A stretch of 64,000 nt of DNA from Panax quinquefolius (Eukaryota > Streptophyta > Magnoliopsida > Apiales > Araliaceae). The stretch is taken from the NCBI GenBank assembly GCA_020205615.1, contig CM035165.1:32771544-32835543 (forward strand). The letters are read 5' to 3'. Positions within the stretch are counted from its first letter, which is position 1. The number at the start of each line of letters is the position of its first letter. Both the position numbers and the translations under genes were made by a program. Positions 11,528-24,108 of this stretch are shown in pieces. Below the pieces are notes generated by a model. It was not told where the DNA came from and did not search any database. It was given only the letters and a program-made list of their open reading frames with translations.

Positions 11528-13700
11528 GGTCAGGAATAAACATATGAATGATATTTTTATTTACATATGATTTGATTATGATATATATATATGAATGAAT
11601 ATGCAAGTATGCTTGCATTAAGAAAAGCTGTAAAGTCCTTTGATAGATAATAGAAATATGTATACAAGGACTTAGAATGAATTGATCAAGTATGTTAGGT
11701 TGATCCTACATAAGCAAAACAACTTTGTAAAGTCCTTAAAAAGAAATGATGTACAAGGACTATATATAAATATAGAAAGATCAAGCATGTTAGGTTGATC
11801 TTATGATGTAATAGATAGGCTTGTCTGATCGTCGAGTACTGCACCAGAGATCGTAGTCTGCCAGAAGAGTCAAGGATAACTCGAGAGCTATTGAGGCAGA
11901 ATCGTAGTCTGCATGATAGTAGATCTCCGAGTTCGTAGACTGCCAGGAGAAACGATGAAGGATTGTGGTATATCAAGAAGAGCTTCCTCGGGATCGTAGT
12001 GTCGAGGAAGTCGCTGTTCGTAATCGTGAGAGACATCTCGCCACGAGCCGACCAAATATCTGCCGAAGACAAGTCAGAAACGTAGACTACACTTGGAGTC
12101 GTAGAGTCTACCGATGCCGAAGCCAAGTCAAGGATCGTAGACTACACTCAAGATCGTAGAGTCTACTGATGCCGAAGCCATGTCAAGGATCGTAGACTAC
12201 ACTCTGAGTTCGTAGAGTCTATTGATTACATGCAGAGATCGAAGTCGAGCAAGATCAGATGAAGACAACAAGCGCAAGGCAGAAACCGTAGAGTGTTAAG
12301 ATCTGATCTCAGGATCATAGTGTCTGCACAGCCGAAGCTGAATCGTAGAGTGCAGAACTACGACCTCAACAGAAATGCTCAGAATGCATAGGCAGAATCG
12401 TAGAGCAAGTACGATTCTCAACTAACGAGCACTCCTAGAATATCCAAAGGAACAAAGCCTCTTGTTGGCACTGCAAAGATACATCCTACCTGAAGGGAAC
12501 CAGAGAGCACTCAATGAATGGCATGCAAGCTAACAGAAGATCTAAGCACCAACCCAATCTGCATCAAGATTGAGTTGTAAAGCCATTCGAGATGAAGTCT
12601 CACACAAGATGATCATAAGAAGACTTCAGTAACTGACTAAGGAAAGTCAACAAGTGCAGTAGCTGTCAAGTGAACAGAAGACAACGATCTTGGAAGCAAC
12701 CGAGATCGTAGTGTTTGCCAAACAAAGAAAGAACTGATGGAAAGTGAACCGAGATACTGGTTAGTCTCTGAAGAACAAGGCTAAAGTGATTAAGCGTAGG
12801 GTCAGTCCATTGATGATAAGTGAATGGGAGATCACAAGGAGAAAGCGAGCTGGACGCGCCACAAATCTGAAGTGTCTTACTATTTAGAGGGAACCAGAGC
12901 AAGGAATTAGGCCATCAGTCTCTGAGAATAGTCGAAGCAAACAGAAGTGTTGAAGCACTGCATAATAGAAGGAAGAGGTGTTCCACATTGAAGATTCAAT
13001 CAACATTCTTCAAGATCGTAGTGTTAACTCTACCAGTCAATGAGCAACACTCAACATGACACTACGATCAGGTCCAAGAAGACAAGCATCAGAATCGTAG
13101 AGTTCGAACACCCGAAGATTGAAGCATTGGCAACGGTTCAAACTGAAGGATGGTATTCGAACAAAAGCTTATTGAGAGGATTGATGCAAAAGGACAACCT
13201 CTGATCGAAAAATCAGAAGCAGATAATAAAGTCTTCAATCTGCCCAAGACATTAAAGTGACATCTCTGTTACGTAGGTGAAACAGTAGACTGCAATGTCA
13301 GATAAAGTATAACATGTCACATCAGCAGTCTACCACTGTCAACTCGAGATCTGTGAAGATATTTGAATAGCCTTCAACGGCTACTTTCCAAAGAAAGGAT
13401 TGGGAAGGAGTATAAATCAGGAAGAACTTCAAAGATCGAGGCCTGCAAGAGTTGCCGAGTTTGAGATAAGGTGGACTGTTCTAAACCAAGTGAAAAAAGT
13501 GAAGTCCGAAGGCTCACTCTACGATCCACCAAGAACACTCAGATACATGCAAAGGAAGAAGTAGAAGTGAGAGTTATACTATGTAGAAGTGAGAGTTCTA
13601 CTACAAGAAGAGTGTTCTGAACTGTCGAGAGAAAGAAGAGTATCATGTCATCTTGGTATCCATCATGGGAAGACTCTAAGTAAAATAGAGAAAAGCTCAC
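11528..13700 (+). mobile_element. Solo copia LTR, left part (interrupted by element C)
   Basis: Related to the copia LTR at 58372-59920: both share GGTTGATC blocks near the 5' end, many ATCGTAG(A/T)GT motifs, and an end reading TATTCAACCCCCC then CTAACA. The other half is 21247-22216. The flanking repeats CTTAC (11523-11527 and 22217-22221) are perfect and support a solo LTR left by recombination between two LTRs. The expected first base T of TGTCAGG is read as G. Without the nested element it would be about 3.1 kb, roughly twice the 58372 LTR. No coding sequence was recognised; the 143-codon frame at 11695-12126 (minus) is incidental. Confidence 0.85.
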
Positions 13701-15480
13701 TGTGACGCCCCCAAAACATAGGTATACATCACCTATTCTGAGTCGCCAGATACATGGTACAGAATTCAAATACAACTTCATAATACAACTGTCGTGTATA
13801 ATACGACAAAACATAAACTGTGAGTTTGAATACAAATATTGTCTACTAGAGATTATACAAACTCAAAAGGAGTCCTCATTACAATTATTATCACACTATT
13901 TCACGTAATAGTGAGGACTACTAATGCACCATCTAGGACCATCACTGCTCCCCGACTAGTCTTAAGCTTACGCTCTCATTTCACGAAGAAATAAATGAAA
14001 TGAGAACAAAGAAAGAAAGGGTGAGCTCAACTAGCCCAAGAAGAAATATTAAGACTAAGATAATGCGTAATAATTTATCGTTAGCCTTCAACAGTGTTAA
14101 ACTGATAAAATATAACAAACATCAAGTTTAACTGCAGCGGAACAAACAATCCATTAGAAGAGTCAAGTAGAGAATAAAATCTACTATCTTCTATGATTTA
14201 AAAGGGTTTTCATCACTTTTATCACTGGGACTCAGCTTAATAAATAATCCACAATATCGAATCACCCCTGCACTACGGCCAAGGATATTCTTTAGTATCA
14301 CGACCACGAATTATCCATGCACTACGACTTAAGATAATCATGTTTTCATCAACTGGTCCCGATCATGCCATAAAATAATTCATCTTTTTGACTACTACCA
14401 AAGAGAATCCATAGCCATAATCATACCAAAAATCGTCCATCAATGCACTACGGGCCCAATGAGGACTTTTTCCACATCATTTGTAACATTACGGTTATGA
14501 TTATACCCAATAATCCTCGGTCATAATCATACCAAGTCCATCTATGCACTACAGTGCCACGATGACTTTCAACATAATATAAACATGAGGATGATAACAA
14601 TGATATAAGAATTTAATAAAACAAGTTCAAGAATTAGTTTATCCAGGAACTGATAACGTTCAAATTGTCAACATGATACTGCTTTGTAGAGTAAAATTCA
14701 AGAATGCTCAGAAGAATATTTTTATGAAAAGATACTGGATGAAGCACAAATATCAAGGATATTCCACTAATTTCATGGAGTATAGAAGTCAAAACTTTAA
14801 CCAACTGAGTATAATAAACGAATGGAATAACAAAAAAATCACCATGCATGCGGTATTGCATGATAAAGTTATTCCAATAGAATAATAAGTAATTTGGAAC
14901 CGTGTCATGCGAAATTTACACCGGCTGTGATGTTCCAATGTAATAATAAAGATTTTAAACCAGTCCCATGAAACGCATGCATGTGATATTCCAACAGAAC
15001 AATAATAAAGATGGAACCATGTCTGGCGTAAACGCACAGACAAGATATTCCAACAGAATAATAAAGACGAAATCAGGTCCGACGTAAAACGCACAGACAG
15101 GATATTCCAACAGAATAATAAAGATGGAATAATAGAAGAATATCACCAAGTATAGGGTAGCCCGCATATACAGGTTATTCCAATAGAATAATAAAGAATG
15201 GAATAACAGAAGTTCTCTTCTTGAATACAAAAGAAATAACACCCCTTACCGTAAAAGAAACTGGATATAGGAGTAGTGAAGTAGCAGACTTATCTTCTTC
15301 TATAGATTTTCTCTCTATAGCTTCTCTCTATAATTTCTCTCTATAATAAGTGCTCTATAGCTTTAGTGAATTGGTGAAATATTATCCCACAACTATAATA
15401 TTATCTCAAATTCACACCATAATATTAAAAAAATATTTTGAGAAAATTAAATCTTTATTCGTAAAATTTGGGATTTTATA
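13701..15480 (-). repeat. 3' LTR of element C, with a deletion of about 1.27 kb
   Basis: Collinear with 18223-19870 and then with 21145-21241 of the other LTR. The missing part, 19871 to about 21144, includes the TATA box and most of U3. The join is at about 15377-15386, where GGTGAAATATTATCCC replaces GGTGAGAAATGAAGG. The hairpin arrays at 14262-14570 and 14780-15215 are retained. Open frames at 14634-15242 are products of the repeated GTTATTCC units, not genes. Confidence 0.9.
14780..15215 (-). repeat. GTTATTCC/GGAATAAC hairpin array
   Basis: Units of about 57-75 bp, each with a TTCC stem arm, an A(C/T)AGAATAATAAAGA-like loop and a GGAA arm. Equivalent arrays lie at 19310-19720, 22340-22745, 29030-29365, 31120-31475, 43925-44470 and 56750-57145. 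Confidence 0.75.
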
Positions 15481-15496
15481 ATCTCCCCTCCTTATG
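15481..15496 (-). other. Polypurine tract of element C
   Basis: ATCTCCCCTCCTTATG on the + strand, which is CATAAGGAGGGGAGAT in sense. It abuts the LTR end and matches the tracts of elements A and D. Confidence 0.8.
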
Positions 15497-16480
15497 AAAT
15501 TTCGCCCTCGAAATTTACGTACGTACCTGGTATGCCGAACAGATGAGTACACTTCACCAGATTCTAACTCTTGAGGTATAACCTTTAAGCGTAGAATATA
15601 TTCCAGGATTTTAACAGGTACATATTCATACGTTAAATTATCCGCTATCTCGTCCGGTTCTAAATCAATAATGTCGTTCACATATTTACGTAACATCGAT
15701 ACGTGACAAACGTTATAAACACGCAACATATTTGGCGGTAAAACGAGTCTATAAGCCATAGTTCCTATTTGATCGAGGATTTTAAATGGGCCAATTAAAT
15801 CGAGGGTTGAGATTTCCTCTCTTCATCAATTCTTGCTTCTAGAATAACGCCCTCTTGAACCTTCTTTTTCCTATTCATCAGCTTCGAGTATGTAGTTTGA
15901 GCGGCTTTAACTTTATCGATTAAAGTCAATGCTAATCGTATATTCGTTCTCTTGATGTGGGTCCCTAGAGTCTTTAACCCTATCTTCATCATTTGTAAGA
16001 TATACGAAATGAGTCTTTGTGTTAACAACATCGCACTCGTAAACGCATACGATATTTTACTCGACACGTCAGCTACCACGTTCGCTCTTCCACGATGATA
16101 TTGAATGGTACGATCATAATCTTTAACAGCTCAAGCCAACATCTTTGGCGCATATTACGTTCATTTTAGTTGAAGAAATATTTGAGGGTTTAAGAAATTG
16201 GTTTTGTACTGGGGTCAATAAAAAATTCGATTTCACGCTCTAGGGTAGGCTAAGAAGTCTTCAAGAATACGTCAGGAAATCTATTAACAATAGAAATGTC
16301 ATTCAAAACCGTGACTCTCATCCAAGACTTGGATAAGTACGTCACATTGATACTATCAACTTGCCATCGCTCATTCACTTCATAGCCTCATGTAAAGTCC
16401 GGCTTCTTGCATTCCACACAAGGAAGTCAACAACGAAAGGCTCGGGGCTCTTTACTTATGGCTTGATATGACAAAGATTG
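15497..16480 (-). pseudogene. pol: pol 3' part of element C: RNase H end fused to integrase C-terminus
   Basis: In sense order: an RNase H C-terminal remnant (the + strand at about 16075-16190 matches the NVVADAL and [13 protein letters not shown] codons of element D); a linker with [16 protein letters not shown] (about 15800-15880); then, after a deletion near 15790, the integrase C-terminal tail. That tail is an open stretch of 115 codons at 15412-15759 with [27 protein letters not shown]. The integrase zinc finger and DDE core are absent. A second deletion near 16195 removes RT. The bases from about 16195 to 16480 correspond to the protease-RT spacer. Confidence 0.8.
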
Positions 16481-16589
16481 ACTTTAGTGGTTTGTTTACT
16501 TAAAAGTTAGAAATATGAAAGCTAACAACCTTACTTAAAAGCATGATGAGTAGTTAACCAATCGATTCCAAAAATCACATCCATGCAAA

Positions 16590-16870
16590 TATTTTCTAAG
16601 AGATAAGATCGACAGGTAAGATGAAAGTATTGATTTGAATCAAACAAAATTTATAAATAGTAGAGGTAACGAAGGTTTCTCCCAACTGAGTTTCAACAGA
16701 TAAATCAAAGTCTAACTTCTCCGGAGTTAAATTCAAACATTGAACACAACTATGTGAAATAAAAGAGTGAGTAGAACCGACATCTAACACGGTATAGACT
16801 TCGCAAAAGTTTATGATTAACTTACCAGTGATAATTTTATTTAGGTTCCTCATTACGAAAAAAACACTCT
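16590..16870 (-). pseudogene. Aspartic protease region of element C
   Basis: A frame at 16596-16991 (131 codons) includes VLDVGSTHSFIS, then LNLTPEKLDFDLSVETQLGETFVTS, the gypsy protease region that elements A and D also carry. The catalytic Asp is present at residue 70 of the frame, but the next residue is Val instead of Thr or Ser (16779-16781, GTC). In all three elements this triad is disturbed where CTGG would be expected and CGG is read. Confidence 0.75.
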
Positions 16871-16879
16871 CTCTTAAAC

Positions 16880-18053
16880 TACCGGTTTTGGCTTGTCTGG
16901 GACATCCTTTGGCATCACTATCCCAGCTGGACTTGACTTCACCATACGACAAAATCGAGCTAGGCGACCTTCTCTTCCGCAATTGAAACACGCTTTGGAT
17001 TGCTGCGTACAGTTTGGACGGATGTGTCCTTTCGTCTCATTTTGAAACATACGACCGATGATCGTTCTTCTTCCTTTGAAACGGGTGTTGGTGTTGCTGT
17101 CTTTCCATCATTATTGAACCTTCTCTTCTTGAAATTTCCACTTCTATTATTTTGGCCATGATGACCATCGAAGTGGTTATCATTCTTTGCATGATAATTT
17201 CCCCCACGATGGTTATCATTGTTCATGATCATTACCACTCGGGTACGATTATTATCGTGTTGTTGGTCGTTGCCTTTTGGTTGTCTTTGACTTATTATCG
17301 CGCCCCAATAACCGAGCCCAATTCACAACATCCGAATATAAAAAAAGTTTTGAGAAATAAGATATCGACGTATCTCGTGTTTCAAACCTCTTAGAAACAT
17401 TCGCGTCATTCGCTCTCTCATTATCGACCAAATGGGATGCAAACCAGACAACTCGCAAATTTAGCCTCATAATGCGACACTGGCCATATTATTTTGCTCC
17501 ACTTTGATAAACTCCACCTCCTTCATATGATTTAATACTTTCGGAAAGTACTTGTCGTTGAATAGCTCTTGAACTTCTCCCAAGACATCTTCGAGTGCAT
17601 CATGCGGGTACGCTTTTACGATTCCCACCAATGATCTGCTTCTTCACGCAACATAAAGGTAGCAAAGGAAACCGTTTGCTCCTCGGAGCATCCCAAGACC
17701 TCAAATATCTTGGTGATCTGCTTTAACCACGTCTCCGCCTTAAGTGGTTTTGGCTTTCCCAAAAACTCCGGTGGTCCCAGCTCCTTGAACTGCTTAGCGG
17801 TGACCAACCGTGGGTTGCCATTGTTTCCTCCTGCATTATGAATAGGAGCCGCCTTTGCCTGATGTTGCATGAATTCTAAAAAGCTCCTAAACGTACCATC
17901 GTTCATCAATTGATCAGTGTTGTTGTTTTCAGGAGGATTGTCGCCTTCTTGATGCACATTATTCTGATTGTTGATCTGTGGAGACTCAACGATCTCTTGT
18001 GCTCCATTGCTATTCTCAATATTCTCGGATGCCATTTTCAAATACTGCCACAA
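16880..18053 (-). pseudogene. gag: gag of element C
   Basis: A well preserved N-terminal frame of 145 codons (17616-18053) carries an Asn-rich leader and the capsid block FKELGPPEFLGKPKPLKAET, then IFEVLGCSEEQ and ADHWWES, typical of the plant gypsy Retrotrans_gag domain. The usual ATG context is MASENIEN at residue 7 (about 18035). After 17616 the frame breaks several times. A basic Asn/His-rich stretch (about 17100-17240) and two CCHC knuckles follow near 16930-17050, split between frames. The second knuckle has Arg in place of the His (CFNCGREGRLARFC). Gag packages the RNA in virus-like particles; this copy could give only a truncated capsid. Confidence 0.82.
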
Positions 18054-18202
18054 AACAAGGGTTAATTGACATGCAACATATTATCCATATACTCTGACCA
18101 ACCAATTAAATACCAAATAAACTTAGGTAGGTCATACTAGCAAAGGAATTTCCCGTCTCTCCCCTCCTAATTCTAGTCTCACATCTTAGCCAGGGATCAT
18201 AT

Positions 18203-18222
18203 CCCTAAGCTTTGATACCAAC
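18203..18222 (-). other. Primer binding site of element C
   Basis: CCCTAAGCTTTGATACCAAC on the + strand, which is TTGGTATCAAAGCTTAGGG in sense, next to the LTR. It fits initiator Met-tRNA priming with one G-to-A change relative to TGGTATCAGAGC. Confidence 0.8.
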
Positions 18223-21200
18223 TGTGACGCCCCAAAACATAGGTATACATCACCTATTCTGAGTCGCCAGATACATGGTACAGAATTCAAATACAACTTA
18301 ATAATACAACTGTCGTGTATAATACGACAAAACATAAACTGTGAGTTTGAATACAAATATTGTCTACTAGAGATTATATAAACTAAAAAGGAGTCCTCAT
18401 TATAATTATTATCACACTATTTCACAGAATAGTGAGGACTACTAATGCACCATCTAGACCATCACTCGTTCCCGACTAGTCCCACCCACGCTCTCATTTC
18501 CTCAAGAGAACAAAGAAAAAGAAGGGTGAGCTCAACTAGCCCAAGAAGAAATATTAAGACTAAGATAATGCGTATTAATTTATCGTTAGCCTTCAACAAA
18601 GATGTTAAACCGATAAAATATAACAAACATCAAGTTTAACTGCAAGCCGAACAAGCAATCCATTGTAAGAGTCAAGTAGGGAATAAAATCTACTATCTTA
18701 TATGATTTAAAAGGTTTTTTCATCACTTTTATCATTGGGACTCAACAATAAATAATCCACATCATCGAATCACCCCGCACTTTACTACCAAGGATATTCT
18801 TTAAGATCACGACCACGAATTATCCATGCACTACTACTTAAGATAATCATGTTTTCATCAACGGTCCCCGATCATGCCATAAAACAATTCATCTTTTGCA
18901 CTACTACCAAAGAGAATCCATAGCCATAATCATACCAAAAATTGTCCATCAATGAACTATGGGCCAATGAGGACTTTTTCCACATCATTTGTAACATTAC
19001 GGTTATGATTATACCGAATAATCCCTGGTCATAATCATACCAAGTCCATCTATGCACTACAGGCCACAGATGACTTTCAACATAATATAAACATGAGGAT
19101 GATGACAATGATATAAGAATTTAATAAAACAAGTTCAAGAATTAGTTTATCCAGGAATTGATAACGTTCAAATTGTCAACATGATACTGCTTTGTAGAGT
19201 AAAATTCAAGAATGCTCAGAAGAATATTTCTATGAAAAGATACTGGATGAATATCAAGGATATTCCACTAATTTCATGGAGTATAGAAGTCAAAACTTTA
19301 ACCAACTGAGTATAATAACGAATGGAATAACAAAAGAAATCACCATGCATGCGGTTTCTTTGATGTATGTGTTATTCCAATGTAATAATAAGTAATCTTA
19401 ACCGTGTCGTGCAAAATTCGCACCGGCTGCGGATGTTCCAATGTAATAATAAAGATTTTAACCGTGTCCTCGCGAAACGCATGCATACATGATATTTCAA
19501 CGTAAAATAATAAAGATGGAACCAGTCCCACAGAAACGCATGCATGTGATATTCCAATGTAATAATAAAATCGCGAATCGGTCCCAAGAAACGCATGCAT
19601 GTGATATTTCAAATGTAATAATAAAGACTAATAATAGAAGAATGTCACCAAGTATAGGGTAGCTCACGTATACAAAAGTTATTCCAATAGAATAATAAAG
19701 AATGGAATGACAGAAGTTCTCTTCTTGAATACAAAAGAAATAACACCCCTTACCGTAAAAGAAACTGGATATAGGAGTAGTGAAGTAGCAGACTTCTCTT
19801 CTTCTATAGATTTTCTCTCTATAATTTCTCTCTATAATAAGTGCTCTATAGCATTAGTGAATTGGTGAGAAATGAAGGAAGAATGAGCTTCTATTTATAG
19901 AAAAATATAGTTTCGATAATTGCACATTTTGGGGATCGAAAAATTACAGAACAATACCTCCAACTTTTCTTTCATTTTTAATTTAGTCCTGCAAGTATTA
20001 TCAAACTTACACCACTTCCCCTAATAGTAAATAATGTGAATCAATAGTAAATCATGTGAATCAATAGTTCTAGACATGTGAAAATACTAATTACAAAATA
20101 GTACCTCCATCTATACCTCCATTTTTAACTTAATCATGTAAAGATTATCAATCTTGCACCAACTCCCTAATAGTAACAAGAATGTGAAACAATAGTATAC
20201 ACATGTGAACAAATAGTTATAATCATGTGAAATAATAGCAATCAATTGCTCATTTATCCTAAGTTAAATACTTCGATCGTCAAAATAACCTCTAGACATC
20301 AATTTTTATCGAAATAAATGTCGATTTTCACTAACACAAATAATTCCAACATAATGAAACTATTTTTATCAAAAATATAAATTTTGAAATTTCGAAGTTT
20401 GACTTTTCCCGAAAAAGTCAACTGTTGACTTTTTGAACAAATAGTAAAAACCGGCAAATTTTGTGTTTATAGTCTATTTTTACTAATTTCATCATTCCGG
20501 ACTCAAATATTACGTCCGCGTCTCCAAATTCAACTCCGAGCACAACTTCAATATTAATAACATTCATCATTAATATTATAATTCATAATATTTATCAACC
20601 AGGTCGTTCTCAGGAAAGAGGGGGCTTTCCAATAAGGATTTCTCCCTATTGGAGTGCAATTAGGTGACCAAACCTCTCCTTGACAGAACTTCTATACATT
20701 ATAAATATTGCAATTTAATAAAATGAATAACTTTGTCATCTCAATTATTGACTTAATAATATATCATATAATGCAGATGATACTGTGACAATAATCAAAT
20801 CAATAATATGAGAGATATGATGCAACAATTACTATATCAATAATTGAGTATAACTGAGTGACTTCTCACGTAAGATTAATAATCAATACCGTAAGTTCTT
20901 TGTGCAACCACGCCATTCATCGCATTTTACTACTACCGAGTAGTTCAATAAGATAATGCTGTGAAAACTTCCGCCGTTATTTTTAATAAAATACTTTTGT
21001 CATTTTCTCAATCCGACAATAATTCGTTGTGGGGTCCACTAATGATTATGCCGTCGCATTTGGATATTCCCCGACAAAAAAGAATATTCCCCACCAATCG
21101 AATATTATATAACAACTTGCATACTTTGCAAAATTTATACATACTACCCACAACTATAATATTATCTCAAATTCACACCATAATATTAAAAAAATATTTC

Positions 21201-21241
21201 GAGAAAATTAAATCTTTATTCGTAAAATTTGGGATTTTACA
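18223..21241 (-). repeat. 5' LTR of element C, full length
   Basis: 3019 bp, TGTGACGCCCC to GGGATTTTACA. It keeps the TATA box (19891-19900), the GTTATTCC array (19310-19720) and the constant-loop hairpins (18765-19072). Frames at 18445-19612 and 20961-21257 are repeat-derived. Confidence 0.93.
18765..19072 (-). repeat. Constant-loop hairpin array in LTR of element C
   Basis: Includes CATCTATG - loop - CACAGATG at 19047-19072. In the transcribed sense this is CATCTGTG/CATAGATG with one G-U wobble. Also AATG/CAATGAG near 18950 and TCTTTTG/CAAAGA near 18890. A longer inverted repeat, ATGATTATACC/GGTCATAATCAT, spans about 19003-19039. Confidence 0.7.
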
Positions 21242-21246
21242 CTCAC

Positions 21247-22216
21247 AGTCATCTTAGCAAGTCCATCATGAGAAGATATCGAGTATCAAGAAGGGAGATC
21301 GCAAACATCATCATGGTGGCAAGCATGAGAAAGTTTCTAAGTACCAAGAAGAAGAACTTACAGTCATCTTGGAAACCTATCATGTGCAGCCATCATGTAT
21401 CAAGAGAAAGATCTTCAAGGCAGTTCATCAAGGGATCATCCGAAGTGGTTGAGTAACTGAAGAAGCTGAGCATCATGCAACACTCAACTGCACTTCAAGG
21501 ATGATCACGCCAAACTCGCTAAGTATAGAAGATGTTCGAGCATGAAGACATCTTAGCGACTCAACACCAACTCCAACAAACCAACAAACAAACAACGAAA
21601 GCTGTGGCACGAGGGGTCCTTGTCCCAAGGACTAAATGAAGCGTGGCTCGAGGGTCCTTGTTCAACGAACTAAATGAAGCCGGGGCGGAAGGGTCCTTGT
21701 CCAGAGGGACTAAACGAAGTTCCAAGCCTGCTGGGCTTGAAGAGTTCCTAGGGAACTAGAGGAGTCCCAAGGTCAGCTGGCCTCAAGAGTTCTTAGCGAA
21801 TCGAGACCCAAAGGTCAGCCGCCTCAAGGAATCTTAGTGATTCGTAGTCTTGCCTTCCTTAGTGGAAATCCTGCTAGTTGAAAGCAGAAGAGTGGATTAG
21901 GAGCTTGAGTCACTGAACCACTTAAAACCACTTGTGTCTGTTTAATAATGTCATTTACATTATGTTCTATAACTGCTATAACTGTTATGTATGTTTTAAC
22001 TGCTTACAACTAAACTAACTCTACGAACAATGTATGTATGATTATGAATATATCAATGAAGGGGATCTTTTACTTATTCCGCTGTGCTTGAAAAGATTCT
22101 TGTGTTTGTCATATGTTAAATCATGAGCAATACAAATTAACCAGAAAAGTATTTGAAATAAAAAGGATTTATTCAACCCCCCATTCTAGATCTATTGTGC
22201 CTAGTGGAAACTAACA
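21247..22216 (+). mobile_element. Solo copia LTR, right part
   Basis: Continues the LTR begun at 11528, after the CTCAC duplication of element C. It ends TATTCAACCCCCCATTCTAG, then CTAACA, as in the copia LTR at 58372-59920. The right flanking duplication CTTAC is at 22217-22221. Repeated short phrases (GGGTCCTTG, CTCAAGAGTTC, TTGAAGAGTTC) occur at 21610-21830. No gene. Confidence 0.85.
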
Positions 22217-22221
22217 CTTAC

Positions 22222-24108
22222 TAATGCTACATATACCAATGATTTTCATCAGTCCAATGCTTTTATTATGACTTTTATCATAATCCACGTAAACAGATCA
22301 TTTCCACAATTTAATAAGGAATGAATACAAAGGATCATTCACCATGCATGTGATAATACAAATAGACAGGTTATTCCAACAGAATAATAAAGAATGGAAT
22401 AACAGAAGAATTCACCATGCATGCGATAGACCGCACAGATAGGCTATTCTCAACAGAATAATAAATAATGAAACCAGGTCCGACATAAATGCACAGACAG
22501 GATATTCCGACAGAATAATAAATAATGGAACCAAGTCCGACGTAAATGCACAGACAAGATATTCCGACAGAATAATAAAGAACGGAATATTAGAAGAATT
22601 TCACCATGTATGCGGTACTTCGCATAAACAGGTTATTCCAACAAAATAATAAGAATGGAATAACAGAAGAATTTCACCATGTATGCAGTACTTCGCATAT
22701 ACAGGTTATTCCAACATAATAATAAATAATGGAATAACATAAGTTCTCTTCATGAATACGAAAGAAATAATACCCCTTACGAGTACAACAAATAATATAC
22801 CTTACCTTGGAAGAAACTGGATATTGGAAAAGTGAAGTAGCAGAATACTTTTCTTCTTTCTCTCTATAGTTTCTCTCTCTAGAGTTTCAGTGAATTCGTA
22901 AGAAATAATGAAGGAATGAGCTTCTATTTATAGGAGAATGGACTGAATAGTAACTAATTCATGAACGGTCCAGATTGATTTACTTTTAAACGGACGATCC
23001 ATATTGGTTTACTATTAAAACTTAAAGCAACGGTCCATACTGATTTACTATTAAAACTTTAAACCAGCGATCCATATTGATTTACTATTATAACTTTCCA
23101 CCAACGGTCCATATTGATTTACTATTATATCTTCAACCAACAGTCTGAAAAATTAGCACATCTCCTCATGGAATAATATTGTACCCAAAAATGATTTGGA
23201 CCGAAAAAAAATATATTTTACGGGTGAATAGTACCCCGTGAATAGTAACTCATGAATAGTAACTCGTGAATAGTAACTCATGAATAGTAACTCATGAATA
23301 GTACTCTGACACAAAAAGTGTCCCAAATACCCGATTGACAATATAACCTCCAGACATCAATTATTATCGAAACAAATGTCGATTTCCACTAACACAAAAA
23401 ATTCCAACACAATGGAACTATAAAATTTATCTTTAATCAACACGAACTTATTCATCATTAATATTATAATTCACAATATTTAACAACCAGGTCGTTCCCA
23501 GGAAAGAGAGGGCTTTCCGATAAGGATTTCTCCTTATTGGCGCGCAATTAGGTGACCAAACCTCTCCTTGACAGAACTTTTAGACATTGTCAATATTGCA
23601 AATCGTCTGAATTATTGATTTAATAATATATCATATTATGCAGATGATACTGTGATAATAATTGAATCAATAATATGAAAGATATAATGCAACAATTATT
23701 GTAGCAATAATTGAGTATAACTGAGTGACTTCTTACGTAAGCATCAATAATCAATACCGTGTACTACTTATGCAACCACGCCAGACATCGTACTTTTTTA
23801 CTACCGGGTAGTTCAACGGCTTTTAATTGGTAACACTTTCGCCGTTATTTTTATAAAATATTTTGTCGTTTTTCAATCCGACGATAATTACGTTATGGGT
23901 CCACTAATGATTGTCTGCCGTATTAATATTCCCCAGAGAAAAGAATATTCCCCGACCAAACGAATATTTTATAACCACTTGCTTACTTTGCAAATATTTT
24001 CACATTTCACCCTTAACTTTAAACTTTTATCAATTTAACCATTTACGAAATAAAATAATAATTATAAGAAAATTGAATACTTTCATTTCATAAAATCGGG
24101 GTCTTACA
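22222..24108 (-). repeat. Element B left LTR, last fragment
   Basis: Resumes the gypsy LTR interrupted at 11527 and ends GGGGTCTTACA. It holds the GTTATTCC array (22340-22745), a TATA box (22924-22933), repeated TTTACTATTA phrases with GGTCCATATTGA (22980-23140) and a reversed GTTACTATTCA block (23220-23315). No gene. Confidence 0.85.

Larger units (their letters stand above)
13701..21241 (-). mobile_element. Ty3/gypsy element C inserted in the copia solo LTR
   Basis: Starts TGTGACGCCCCC and ends GGGATTTTACA in + orientation, so it is reversed. It is flanked by the perfect duplication CTCAC (13696-13700 and 21242-21246). Gag and pol fragments lie between the LTRs on the minus strand. The LTRs differ greatly in length (about 1780 and 3019 bp). 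Both RT and the integrase core are missing, so the element is dead. Confidence 0.95.

Noticed and set aside
11695..12126. 143-codon minus strand frame in the copia solo LTR
   Set aside because: It lies over the repeated ATCGTAG motifs, which are LTR sequence; no protein signature.
14634..15242. Several overlapping frames with repeated FHYYSVGIS-like peptides (also 19340-19612, 28991-29441, 43848-44446, 56799-57331)
   Set aside because: They are translations of the GTTATTCC tandem units in LTRs. The repeats conserve base pairing, not a protein frame, and occur on both strands.
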